Below are positions 1 through 8,197 of a stretch of DNA of 64,000 nt, in pieces (within the stretch, counting starts at the first letter, position 1; every line of letters starts with the position of its first letter). A program made the translations under genes and the position numbers. Origin of the DNA: Bryocella elongata (GTDB taxonomy: Bacteria > Acidobacteriota > Terriglobia > Terriglobales > Acidobacteriaceae); NCBI RefSeq assembly GCF_900108185.1, contig NZ_FNVA01000001.1:1364001-1428000 (forward strand), in the 5' to 3' direction. The notes below the pieces were generated by a model. The model was not told where the DNA came from and ran no database searches. It saw nothing but the letters and a program-made list of their open reading frames with translations.

Positions 1-48
1 AGCGTAGCCCACAGGGATATACCCCAAGCTTCACTATGAATCAGAGAT

Positions 49-723
49 CTAGTTCGTCTGGTAGACATACCCGACACCTCGTAGGGTCTTGATTCGCGAC
101 TCAGAGCCTTCAGGATCAATTTTTCCGCGGAGTCGATAGATGTGGACATCGACGATGTTGGTGTCCGGTTGAAACTGCATCCCCCACACCTCTGCAAGCA
201 GCATCGAACGTGTGACGACTCGACCGGCATTGCGGCAAAGATATTCCAACAGCAAGAACTCCTGGGGAGTGAGGTTCAACAGTTGCCCATTCCTCGTCGC
301 CCTGCGTCTCACGGCATCGAGTTCGAGATCGTCGATCCGAATGTGACTGACGTCTTCCTTTTGGGATGCCAAGCGAACCAGGTTGCGGATGCGAGCCACA
401 AGTTCCGCGGCCGCAAAGGGTTTGGTGAGGTAGTCATCCCCTCCGAGTTCGAGTCCTTTCACACGTTCATCGACGGATCGGCGCGCGGAAAGGATAAGTA
501 CAGGGGCCTTGATTCCTGATCTGCGTAGTCGGAGAATAAGATCAATTCCGTCGAGGTCCGGCAGACCAAGATCGATGATCAAGCCATCGAATACATGCAT
601 GGCCACTGCTTCAAGTGCCGACTTGGCATCGTCAGCTGTTCGCACATCCCACCCGGCGTCGATCAACGATTGCTTAACGAAGCCCTGAATCTCCAGTTCG
701 TCCTCAACCAGCAAGAGTTGCAT
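49..723 (-). CDS. OmpR/PhoB-family response regulator
   Basis: A two-component response regulator of about 224 residues. The N-terminal receiver domain shows the acidic pocket (VEDE near residues 6-9), the phospho-acceptor Asp at about residue 51 (LIIDLGLPD) and the conserved Lys in LTKPF. The C-terminal half is a winged-helix DNA-binding domain with LTPQEFLLLEYL and the typical ending GVGYVY. It should bind DNA as a dimer when phosphorylated by a sensor kinase. I chose the ATG at 723. A TTG six codons upstream (741) is possible, and neither start has a strong ribosome binding site. The partner kinase probably lies downstream on the minus strand, outside the window, but only 48 bases remain there so this cannot be seen. 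It is divergent from the polyketide synthase cluster, and nothing shows that it controls it. Confidence 0.93.
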   Translation of the reverse strand: MQLLLVEDELEIQGFVKQSLIDAGWDVRTADDAKSALEAVAMHVFDGLIIDLGLPDLDGIDLILRLRRSGIKAPVLILSARRSVDERVKGLELGGDDYLTKPFAAAELVARIRNLVRLASQKEDVSHIRIDDLELDAVRRRATRNGQLLNLTPQEFLLLEYLCRNAGRVVTRSMLLAEVWGMQFQPDTNIVDVHIYRLRGKIDPEGSESRIKTLRGVGYVYQTN

Positions 724-1154
724 AGGGAAATCGTAAGCCAACCGGGGGCTTGTCGCTCGGCTGTTGACTGTTCATGTCGCTCTGCGCAGATGGCTTATCG
801 GTGAGACACTTCTCAATCTGACCAAATCGTAATCAAGCGCGGGCGATTCGGCCGCAATCACCCTTCTCTTCTCCCGTCTAACAGACGGAAACATCGGAAC
901 GGTTGATCCTTGATCTCTGTCTGCCGAGGACGGAAGTTGCCCGAGTTCTCTCAAGGTGCTTTGCACAGAGCGCTTGGCCAAGCTGAACAGGACGTCATCG
1001 CCAAGCTCACAAGCATCTTCTATAAGCGAACTATCGCGCAGCCTGGGCAGGACTATGAGTCGAGGCCCGAGACGACCGAAGAGGAGTACAACATAGAATT
1101 CCACAAGAGAGAACGCGATGCATCCAAAGCGTTCCGGCTGAGGGCCCATTCCTG
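724..1154. other. Divergent intergenic region
   Basis: This gap of about 430 bases separates the response regulator from the polyketide synthase and must hold both promoters. Short open frames exist on both strands, including a minus-strand frame over 772-1149, but none has a recognisable domain. I see no clear operator or RNA structure. Confidence 0.4.
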
Positions 1155-2216
1155 ATGACGACGGCTTACATAAACCGCATCGCGACCGCCGTGCCTGAGC
1201 ACGATGTCCATGATTCGTTCGTCGTCTTTGCAGAAAAAATGCTCAATGACCCGAGACTTCGAGCAGTCTTTCGACGGATGGCGAGCCGATCCGACATCTC
1301 GCATCGCTATTCGTTTCTCAATCCTCACCATGGATCGGGAGATTTTTCGCCTCACGACGCGAACCAGTTCTATCGCTTGGGTAGCTTTCCGACAACCGCC
1401 AAGCGAATGGAATTATTTGAGCAAAGCGCTCCGATACTGATGCGAAGCGCCGTTGACCGGTTGGCGCTGAGTGAGGAAGAACGTGCAGGTATCACGCATG
1501 TGCTGGTGACTTGCTGTACGGGACTATATGCACCCGGCTTGGACTTCGAAATCGTCGAACATCTCGGTCTACCGGCCTCGGTGGAGCGCACCGTCGTTGG
1601 CTTTATGGGGTGCTATGCAGCGATTAACGCGCTCAAGCTGGCTCGGCACATTGTGCGCTCCGATCCCAGTGCGGGTGTCCTGATGTTGAATCTCGAGCTC
1701 TGCACACTGCACTTTCAAGAGACCCAGGATTTGGAACAGGTGCTTTCCTTCCTGGTATTTGCTGATGGAGCAGCAGCCAGCTTGATTACGGGGCGCGAAA
1801 AGGGCTTCGCGGTGGATAGCTTCAAGGCGATGATGGTGCCAGACACTCGTGAACTGATCACCTGGAAGATCCGCGGCCTGGGCTTCGACATGTTGCTTTC
1901 CGGCAAGGTACCGGGAGAGCTTGGTCGCGCTCTCCATGAAGGTGAACTGATGGGTGAGCGCAACGACATTGACCTCTGGGCTGTGCATCCTGGCGGCCGG
2001 TCGATTCTGGATGCTGTGGAGAAGGGGCTGGAACTGCCAGGCAACGCGCTCGCCGCGTCGCGTGAGGTGCTGTCTCGCTATGGCAATATGTCTTCAGCGA
2101 CGGTGATGTTCGTCCTGGAGCGATTGATGCAGGAAGCACGCAGCGGTGAGCGTGGTTGTGCAATGGCGTTTGGCCCGGGGCTCACAGCGGAGACGATGCG
2201 CTTTCATGTGGTCTAA
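1155..2216 (+). CDS. Type III polyketide synthase (chalcone/stilbene synthase family)
   Basis: A homodimeric thiolase-fold enzyme of 353 residues, the usual length for bacterial type III synthases. It condenses an acyl-CoA starter with malonyl-CoA and cyclises the product to a resorcinol, pyrone or similar ring. The catalytic triad is visible: Cys at about residue 153 in GFMGCYAAINA, His at about 278 in WAVHPGG, and Asn at about 311 in YGNMSS. The C-terminal GPGLT loop is also present. The starter unit cannot be read from sequence, but the lipid-related neighbours suggest a fatty acyl-CoA. The next gene, a methyltransferase, starts 11 bases before this stop, so the two are translationally coupled. 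A GAGGG about 10 bases upstream could serve the ATG at 1155. Confidence 0.93.
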   Translation: MTTAYINRIATAVPEHDVHDSFVVFAEKMLNDPRLRAVFRRMASRSDISHRYSFLNPHHGSGDFSPHDANQFYRLGSFPTTAKRMELFEQSAPILMRSAVDRLALSEEERAGITHVLVTCCTGLYAPGLDFEIVEHLGLPASVERTVVGFMGCYAAINALKLARHIVRSDPSAGVLMLNLELCTLHFQETQDLEQVLSFLVFADGAAASLITGREKGFAVDSFKAMMVPDTRELITWKIRGLGFDMLLSGKVPGELGRALHEGELMGERNDIDLWAVHPGGRSILDAVEKGLELPGNALAASREVLSRYGNMSSATVMFVLERLMQEARSGERGCAMAFGPGLTAETMRFHVV

Positions 2217-2934
2217 GTCAAAGGTTGATCTGAGTCAGCGGGTTTCGCCACGTGAACTGCCCGAGCTGATGGATGGCTCTTGTACGTATGAGGAATTCCG
2301 CGATTGCCTGCGGAGTCTGAGGCGTGTCAATCGGTGGCTGCTAGGCTATCGGCCCACATTGGCATGGCTGGAGCGAATACCACGCAACTCGCGAGAGCCC
2401 ATCCACATCGTTGACGTGGGTAGCGGCGGCGGCGATCTTCTGTATGAAATCGCAACCTGGTGCAAGAAGCGCGGCATTGCCGTGAAGCTTACAGGAATCG
2501 ACCTGAATCCCTATGCCTCGCGCGCAGCGATGGAGTTAGTCCCCGAGGCTCTCGGAATCTCGTGGGTGACCGGCGACGCTATGCTGTATCGGTCGGAGAC
2601 CAAGGTACATATCGTCGTCAGTTCGCTGATGACCCACCATCTGGAAGATGAAGAGATTACTGCGTTGCTTCGCTGGATGGAAGCGACGGCGCAGATGGGT
2701 TGGTTCATCAATGATCTCGAGCGAAGCGAGTTGAGCCTTCGGATGTTTCCCCTGGTGCGATGGCACCCCATCGTGCGACATGATGGGCCCGTGTCTTTCC
2801 GAAGGGCCTTTCGGAGTGACGATTGGGTGCGGCTATTGGCTGAGGCTGACATTCCTCAAGAGGTGGTTACGGTGGAGCATTGGCGACCGGGACGGTTGTG
2901 CGTGGGGCGCTGGAAGGGAGGTCCGTTATCGTGA
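2206..2934 (+). CDS. Class I SAM-dependent methyltransferase
   Basis: A soluble methyltransferase of 242 residues. Motif I, VDVGSGGGDLL, lies near residue 67 and the acidic ribose-binding residue follows in GIDLNPYA. The rest fits the Methyltransf_25/UbiE-like fold. I chose the ATG at 2206, inside the end of the synthase gene, because it begins the conserved reading. An open frame continues upstream but is an overlap artefact. The start overlaps the synthase by 11 bases and the stop overlaps the next gene by 4 (GTGA), so all three are probably made together. By context it would O- or C-methylate the polyketide ring. The position parallels SrsB in the Streptomyces srs pathway, although SrsB belongs to a different methyltransferase family. 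Substrate is inferred. Confidence 0.85.
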   Translation: MWSKSKVDLSQRVSPRELPELMDGSCTYEEFRDCLRSLRRVNRWLLGYRPTLAWLERIPRNSREPIHIVDVGSGGGDLLYEIATWCKKRGIAVKLTGIDLNPYASRAAMELVPEALGISWVTGDAMLYRSETKVHIVVSSLMTHHLEDEEITALLRWMEATAQMGWFINDLERSELSLRMFPLVRWHPIVRHDGPVSFRRAFRSDDWVRLLAEADIPQEVVTVEHWRPGRLCVGRWKGGPLS

Positions 2935-3560
2935 GCGATCTCATCAGCGTGAATCCGAGCGCATCACGATTCAAGACGATTCTGTGGATCTCCCTGGGTG
3001 TCACCGTGCTCTTTGTGTTCATCACATCAGAGCTGCTTCTTATTACCGACTATCCGATGTACCACGCCTACCGGTTGCAGGTGATCGCAGATCGTCACCT
3101 GCTCATTCCGCACACCCTTGCAGGAACACTCGCGCTGGTGATCGGCCCTCTCAATTTTTCCTCACGGCTCCGGCAACGCCGACTCGGCCTGCACCGCATA
3201 CTTGGTCGCATATACGTCGTATCGGTTTTTGTAGGATCTTTTACGGGGATAGCGCTCGCGGCAGGCCGTCCAGGTCTGCCTGGAACGTCCATGCAGGCGG
3301 CTGCGTGGATGGTCTGCACCACCGCTGCCTTCGTCACCGCCCGCAATCGGCAGATCACGCAGCACCGTCAGTGGATGGCGCGGTCCTACGCGGTCACTTT
3401 CACCTTCGTTTCCAGCCGGGTTCTGAATCTCTGGCCACGCTATTGGAGCCACCTCGGAGATGTTCTCTCCGCTGTTGGGGTGATTGCCTTCACGCTTGCT
3501 TCGCTACTCATCGTCGATCTTGGCCTCAACTGGCACGAACTCACCACTCGTCGTGACTGA
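2931..3560 (+). CDS. DUF2306-like integral membrane protein
   Basis: A membrane protein of about 209 residues starting at a GTG that overlaps the methyltransferase stop by 4 bases. It has several hydrophobic segments: one near residues 13-33, one around the HTLAGTLALVIGPL stretch, one in IYVVSVFVGSFTGIAL, and more toward the C-terminus. The pattern of histidines at membrane edges (IPHTLAG, LHRILGRIY, QHRQWMARSY) resembles the DUF2306 family, whose function is not established. The histidines would suit haem or quinone contact, which is my inference. Coupling to the synthase and methyltransferase suggests a role in making, moving or using the lipid product at the membrane. Confidence 0.75.
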   Translation: MSDLISVNPSASRFKTILWISLGVTVLFVFITSELLLITDYPMYHAYRLQVIADRHLLIPHTLAGTLALVIGPLNFSSRLRQRRLGLHRILGRIYVVSVFVGSFTGIALAAGRPGLPGTSMQAAAWMVCTTAAFVTARNRQITQHRQWMARSYAVTFTFVSSRVLNLWPRYWSHLGDVLSAVGVIAFTLASLLIVDLGLNWHELTTRRD

Positions 3561-3600
3561 CCGGAGCAACGTCCATCTCCCCTGGGAGAAGCGGAATCCC

Positions 3601-4380
3601 CTATCTCGCGAAGTCGGTTCCTACCAGGTCAGAGCTGACGACAGGCCCGTAACCGCCGAGCTGTCCAACGACTACCGCCACCGCAGGGTCTTCTCCCTCC
3701 AAGATCCAGACCGTCACATCCTTCGGCTGGAGGCCGATCATCCGGGCAAACAGACTCACAAAGCTGCCCAACACCGGATGAACGCGAAACACAGTCGCAG
3801 GAAAGGTTTGTCCTGCCAGCTGAACCGTTTGGTCGCTCTGGGGCGAGATTTCGAGTTCAACCAAACGTCCTCCTCCAACTGGAGCGAGCATTCCCACCCG
3901 AAAGGGTGCTGTGTTGCGAGGCACATTCAGCAACAACGTTCCGACCATTCCGTCGGCCAAATCAGCCGGCAAAGTCATGTGTCTGGTGTAGTCGTGATTT
4001 CTGCCATGCTTGTCAGTAGTTCGGAAGGTGACTGTGCCCGTCGGGACCTCCACCGTAAAATCGACAGGCTTCGCAAAGAAGGGGCCCTTCTGTATGTGAT
4101 GGTTCCGCACTAACCGAAACGTGCCGCTCTGGTTGTACGTTGTCTCCTCATCATCAACCGAGCCATCGACAAAGCGATAGGTCAGACGCATCGAGACTTG
4201 AGAGCCTTCCACAACCTGCGTGAACTCACCGCTTGCAATCGTTTTTCCATCTTCAGAGCGCGCCACCATAAATCGGTGAAGCGGCCGTTGAATGTGTCTG
4301 ACAGGGATGGGCTCCGCGAACGCCGATGTGGCCCGCAGGAACACCGCCATCACAACGACCGAAGCGCGACTCCATCTCAT
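3601..4380 (-). CDS. Secreted protein of unknown function
   Basis: A protein of about 259 residues with a signal peptide (MRWSRASVVVMAVFL followed by a cleavable ATSAFA-E site). The mature part is rich in beta-strand-like segments (FRLVRNHHIQ, VTFRTTDKHGR, ISPQSDQTVQLAGQ) and has no enzyme motif I recognise. It loosely recalls periplasmic DUF3108-like proteins, but I would not assign it. The ATG at 4380 is preceded by an AAGGGG-type site and begins the signal peptide. It lies antisense inside the polyketide cluster, convergent with the DUF2306 gene and divergent from the FAD oxidoreductase. It may handle the lipid product outside the inner membrane, but that is speculation. Confidence 0.7.
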   Translation of the reverse strand: MRWSRASVVVMAVFLRATSAFAEPIPVRHIQRPLHRFMVARSEDGKTIASGEFTQVVEGSQVSMRLTYRFVDGSVDDEETTYNQSGTFRLVRNHHIQKGPFFAKPVDFTVEVPTGTVTFRTTDKHGRNHDYTRHMTLPADLADGMVGTLLLNVPRNTAPFRVGMLAPVGGGRLVELEISPQSDQTVQLAGQTFPATVFRVHPVLGSFVSLFARMIGLQPKDVTVWILEGEDPAVAVVVGQLGGYGPVVSSDLVGTDFAR

Positions 4381-4563
4381 CGAAACACACCGCCCCTTGA
4401 ACATTAGACGGTTTCCATGAACCGGGCTGATCTGGAGCAAAATGACGTTTCGGCCAGAATGTCATGCCCAACCATCTTGAAGCCGTCTACTAGATACAGT
4501 CGGCTACAAGACAAACGGGATAGCTTAAGGGTGAGCGTGTCCTCAGGGCCAGGAGAGATCGAG

Positions 4564-5694
4564 TTGAAGAACGAAGTGCTGATTGTTGGCGGGGGAGTAG
4601 CAGGGTGTGCAGCCGCTATCGCACTCGCCCGCAATGGACGGGCCGTCACGTTGTTTGAACGCGAGACCACCCCGCGCCATAAGGTGTGTGGAGAGTTCCT
4701 GAGCGGAGAAGCCTTAGAGGATCTCCACGCCCTCGGGATAGACGTGTCCACGCTAGGGGCGGTTCCGCTGGAATATGTTCGATTAGCGGCAGCAAGACGA
4801 GCCGCTGAGGCTCCCTTACCGTTTAAGGCCGCCTCACTCACACGCAAATCGCTCGACACTGCGCTTATCGCCGGGACTATCACTGCTGGCGTCCGGGTTG
4901 TACGCGGTCAGAGTGTTAAATCGCTCGACCGCAAGACTACTGGTCTTTGGCAGGCGACGCTTGAAGACGGGACGAGCTTCGAAGCTCCAACGGCCTTCCT
5001 CGCGACCGGCAAACACGACCTGCGTGGACACGGGCGGCCCAAGGACCCTCACCAATGGGTAGCCTTTAAGATGTATTACCAGCTGTCTCCGGCGCAAACC
5101 GCTGAACTGAAGGGAGCTTCGGAGTTGACCCTTTACTCCGGGGGCTACGGCGGTATCCAGCCCGTAGAAGAAGGCCTCGCGAACTTTTGCTGCGTCGTCA
5201 AACAGCCTTATTTCGCTCGGGCGGGGCTGCGCTGGGAGGGGCTCATCGCAAGGATGCAACAGGACTGTCCTCACCTTGCGATGCGGCTAGCCGGAGCAGA
5301 ACCCCAGCTCGATAAGCCTATCGCCATCACCCACATCCCGTACGGATTCCTGCGCCGCACAACCGATGAAGGGCTTTACTGTATTGGAGATCAAGCCGCC
5401 GTGATTCCCTCTTTCACCGGGGATGGCATATCCATCGCACTGCATACTGCGCGCCGCGCTGTCGCATCTTTCATCGCGTCGGAATCGGCCCCGGCCTTTC
5501 AAGCGAAACTTCGGTCCGCGATGCTTCCGCAAATGCGGCTCGCCGAGGCGGCGGCGAACGGATTGAACAACCCCCTCGCGCGCGCCATCCTGCCATTTTG
5601 CTTGAGAGTTTGGCCTGGAGCGATGCGTGTAACGGCCAGGCTGACGCGCGTAACGCAGCCGGCAGCTCCTGTTCCTCAGGCATTCGCAAACTAG
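4564..5694 (+). CDS. FAD-dependent oxidoreductase (geranylgeranyl reductase / PHBH-like)
   Basis: A flavoprotein of about 376 residues. The N-terminus carries the Rossmann dinucleotide motif VGGGVAGCAAA, followed by RHKVCGEFLSG, typical of the geranylgeranyl-reductase-like branch. The second FAD-binding motif is GDQAAVIPSFTGDG near residue 280. I chose the TTG at 4564 because AGGAGAG sits 6 bases upstream and the flavin fold starts immediately. The frame is open back to an ATG at 4417. In bacterial type III polyketide clusters such flavoproteins hydroxylate the aromatic ring toward a quinone (SrsC in Streptomyces) or reduce prenyl chains. Either would fit here. It is separated from the first three cluster genes by the antisense gene and probably has its own promoter within 4381-4563. 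Confidence 0.85.
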   Translation: MKNEVLIVGGGVAGCAAAIALARNGRAVTLFERETTPRHKVCGEFLSGEALEDLHALGIDVSTLGAVPLEYVRLAAARRAAEAPLPFKAASLTRKSLDTALIAGTITAGVRVVRGQSVKSLDRKTTGLWQATLEDGTSFEAPTAFLATGKHDLRGHGRPKDPHQWVAFKMYYQLSPAQTAELKGASELTLYSGGYGGIQPVEEGLANFCCVVKQPYFARAGLRWEGLIARMQQDCPHLAMRLAGAEPQLDKPIAITHIPYGFLRRTTDEGLYCIGDQAAVIPSFTGDGISIALHTARRAVASFIASESAPAFQAKLRSAMLPQMRLAEAAANGLNNPLARAILPFCLRVWPGAMRVTARLTRVTQPAAPVPQAFAN

Positions 5695-5753
5695 AAGACG
5701 AGCGTCGGCAGAAGTCAGGCTCGGGAGCAACGATCGTCCGAAGGAGAAATCAA

Positions 5754-6317
5754 ATGAAGTTCTTCGCTCTTGCGCCTCTCGTGTGCATTCTTTCCCCTGC
5801 AGCATTCGCTCAACATCAGACCTTCACCGTCAATCCGGATGCGAGTGAGGTCAAAATGAGATTGAACACGACCCACGAGGTCGTGAACGGAACGTTTCAT
5901 GTCCAATCCGGATCGATCAATTTTGATCGCGCTGCTTCCCAAATTTCGGGACTGGTTACTGTCGTAGCTGGCAGTGGTAACACGGGAAACGCGAGCCGCG
6001 ACAAGAAGATGAATAAGGACATCCTCAAGGTTGATCAATTCGCCACGGTGTCTTTCGCGCCAAAGACATATCGCGGCATGATCCCCGCCTCAGGTGACTC
6101 CACAATCCAGGTAAGCGGTACGTTCACCTTGCTGGGCATGGAACACGACATCACGATTCCGACGCAGATACATATTGCAGGATCAGCCATCGTGGCAAAG
6201 GCTCAATTCAATGTTCCATACGTCCAGTGGGGTCTCAAGAATCCGAGCTTCCTCATCTGGAAGGCCGACAATGACGTTGCAATCGATCTCACCTTGGTAG
6301 GGACGGAGTCCAAGTAA
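5754..6317 (+). CDS. YceI-family lipid-binding-like secreted protein
   Basis: A 187-residue protein with a clear signal peptide (MKFFALAPLVCILSPAAFAQ). The mature part has the YceI lipocalin-like pattern: FTVNPDASEVKM at the start, the SGSINFD and NASRDKKMNKDIL segments, and FTLLGMEHDITIP in the middle. YceI-like proteins bind long polyprenyl or quinone-like lipids in a beta-barrel, which fits a cluster that makes a lipid polyketide. The start is firm: AAGGAG at 5741 is correctly spaced from the ATG. It lies 59 bases after the FAD oxidoreductase on the same strand and could be cotranscribed. A carrier or protectant role in the periplasm for the cluster product is inferred. Confidence 0.88.
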   Translation: MKFFALAPLVCILSPAAFAQHQTFTVNPDASEVKMRLNTTHEVVNGTFHVQSGSINFDRAASQISGLVTVVAGSGNTGNASRDKKMNKDILKVDQFATVSFAPKTYRGMIPASGDSTIQVSGTFTLLGMEHDITIPTQIHIAGSAIVAKAQFNVPYVQWGLKNPSFLIWKADNDVAIDLTLVGTESK

Positions 6318-6694
6318 GTTCGACATGTCATGAAAGTCAAGACCGATATCGCAAAGATCAATCGCTTCAGGATGAAGACTCTCGAATTCGGACCTAGCCA
6401 TTCTGCTTCAGACGAACGATGAGGCATCAAGCTTGTCCAGGTCGTCTTGGATCCCCTGAAGCAGTTATTGGCCCCATTCAATCCACGATCCGCCGTCAGG
6501 GGGAAATGGATTCGTTGGTTTCGGAACCACGCGCGGGGTTCCGGTGCGCCTTCGCGCCGGACTGGTGGTCAGGCGGTGTTACTAAGTATCTTCATCGCGT
6601 GCGCTAGATCAGCTGGCTTATGGAATGCGTCGGGCATGACCTGGACGATGTCTTATAACAGTCGGATTGTTAGCCTAGCGCGATGATAAAGATC
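6318..6694. other. Intergenic region without recognised gene
   Basis: This 377-base stretch lies between the convergent YceI and outer-membrane-factor genes. Short open frames are present but show no domain. I see no strong terminator hairpin. Confidence 0.35.
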
Positions 6695-8197
6695 CTACTT
6701 CCCTGATACGGATTTTTCAGTGGGAAGTTGTGAAGTGTCCCACCCGCCGCCCAGGGCTTCGATGAGCTGAACGCTGCTTGTCATCTGCTGGACGTACAGC
6801 GTGATGCCGGTCTCTTGGTCGCTTAGCAGGCTCGCCTCCGCGGTAAAGACATTGAGGTAGGTATCGACACCGGTCGTGTAGCGGATCTTGGAAAGGTCGT
6901 AGTAGCGCTGAGCGGCGTCGATGGCCTCCTGCTGCTCTCGCCGCTGCTGGCCAAGCAGCCGTTCTGCCGCTAGCTCATCTTCAGTCTGCTGGAACGCTGT
7001 CAATACAGTCTGGCGATAAGCAGCAGCATCGGCTTCGTACTGAGCTTTGTATTGGTCCACGAGCCCTCTGCGAAGGCCTCCATCGAAGAGCGTCTCGGAC
7101 GCAGATGGACCTAGTGAGAAAAAGCGGCTCGGCCAAGTGAATAGGTGCCCGATCCTCGAACTTTCGAGGCCTAGATCGCCACCGATGTTGAACGTTGGAT
7201 AGTAGGCTGCGGTCTGGACGCCAATGAGGGCGTTAGCCTGGGCCATCGTTCGTTCTGCCGCCGCAATGTCAGGCCGGCGTTGGAGAAGCTGCGAGGGCAC
7301 GCCGATCGGGATGACCGGAACGCTCGTTGTCAGCGGGCGGACTGGCATGGAAAACGAGGAGGCAGCCTGCCCCGTGAGCAGAGCGATCGCGTGCTCATAT
7401 TGCGCGCGAGCGATACGGAGGTTGGTCCGGGCAGCGATGGCATTCTTCAGGTTGAGCTGCGCCTGGGCAACCGATTGCTCCGTATCGACGCCTGTCCTGC
7501 TGCGTACCTGCGTGAGCCTGAGATTCTCCTGATACGCCACGACGGTCTTGTCGTAGAGGCCGATCAGGCCATCCTGTCCGCGCAGTTCGAAGTAATACTG
7601 CGCAAGGTTTGCCTGTTGACTGAGACGGACGTTAGCGAGGTCGGCGGCACTTACCTGGGCAGCATTCGCGTACTCCCGGACGCTGTTGCGAATGCGTCCC
7701 CAGACATCAGGCTCCCAGGAGACATTGAAGGGCAGATCGAATTCATTGCTGTTTGCGTTGACGCCAGTCGCTTGCGAGGTCTCATTACCTGAGGTACGGC
7801 CTCGTGTATACGAAGGCCCGACCGTGACGGTTGGATAGTATGCAGCGCGCGCCTGCTTCACCTGTGCCCGCGCCGCCATGAAGTTCTGGAACGACTGCGC
7901 GATGCTCTGGTTCGATGTGTTGAGCTTTTCCTCAAGCGCGTTAAGTTCGGGCTCCTGGTAGAGTTCCCACCAGTTGCCCCGCAGAGTCGCGTCCTGCGGT
8001 GTAGCCGGGATCCACGTGGTGCCGTCGGAAGACTGTTGCGGGGCAGCCTCTTTGAAGGCAGGGGGTGCCTGGGTTACAGGTGCAACGTAACGTGGGCCGA
8101 CGACACACCCTTCGAGGAGCAGCGAGGACGCCAAGACCGTGAGAGTGCTGAGCAAGACGCGCGTGACAAGCCGGGATGTTATGGGGAAGACGTTCAT
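6695..8197 (-). CDS. RND efflux outer-membrane factor, NodT-type lipoprotein
   Basis: A TolC/OprM-like channel of about 500 residues. The N-terminus is a lipoprotein signal with the lipobox ending at Cys31 (SLLLEGC) followed by VVGPRYVAP, the classic NodT/CusC start. Two outer-membrane-factor repeats follow, with long helices rich in Ala and Gln (AQSFQNFMAARAQVKQAR and VAQAQLNLKNAIAAR) and the RRPDIAAAERTMAQANA motif between them. The ATG at 8197 overlaps the stop of the upstream permease by 4 bases (ATGA). It forms the outer-membrane exit duct of the pump encoded by the three genes before it. Confidence 0.95.
   Translation of the reverse strand: MNVFPITSRLVTRVLLSTLTVLASSLLLEGCVVGPRYVAPVTQAPPAFKEAAPQQSSDGTTWIPATPQDATLRGNWWELYQEPELNALEEKLNTSNQSIAQSFQNFMAARAQVKQARAAYYPTVTVGPSYTRGRTSGNETSQATGVNANSNEFDLPFNVSWEPDVWGRIRNSVREYANAAQVSAADLANVRLSQQANLAQYYFELRGQDGLIGLYDKTVVAYQENLRLTQVRSRTGVDTEQSVAQAQLNLKNAIAARTNLRIARAQYEHAIALLTGQAASSFSMPVRPLTTSVPVIPIGVPSQLLQRRPDIAAAERTMAQANALIGVQTAAYYPTFNIGGDLGLESSRIGHLFTWPSRFFSLGPSASETLFDGGLRRGLVDQYKAQYEADAAAYRQTVLTAFQQTEDELAAERLLGQQRREQQEAIDAAQRYYDLSKIRYTTGVDTYLNVFTAEASLLSDQETGITLYVQQMTSSVQLIEALGGGWDTSQLPTEKSVSGK

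Noticed and set aside
772..1149. A 125-codon minus-strand frame between the response regulator and the polyketide synthase.
   Set aside because: No domain, no ribosome binding site seen, and it overlaps the region that should hold divergent promoters. It cannot be fully excluded.
6447..6686. A small frame between the YceI and outer-membrane-factor genes.
   Set aside because: No recognisable domain on either strand and no ribosome binding site.
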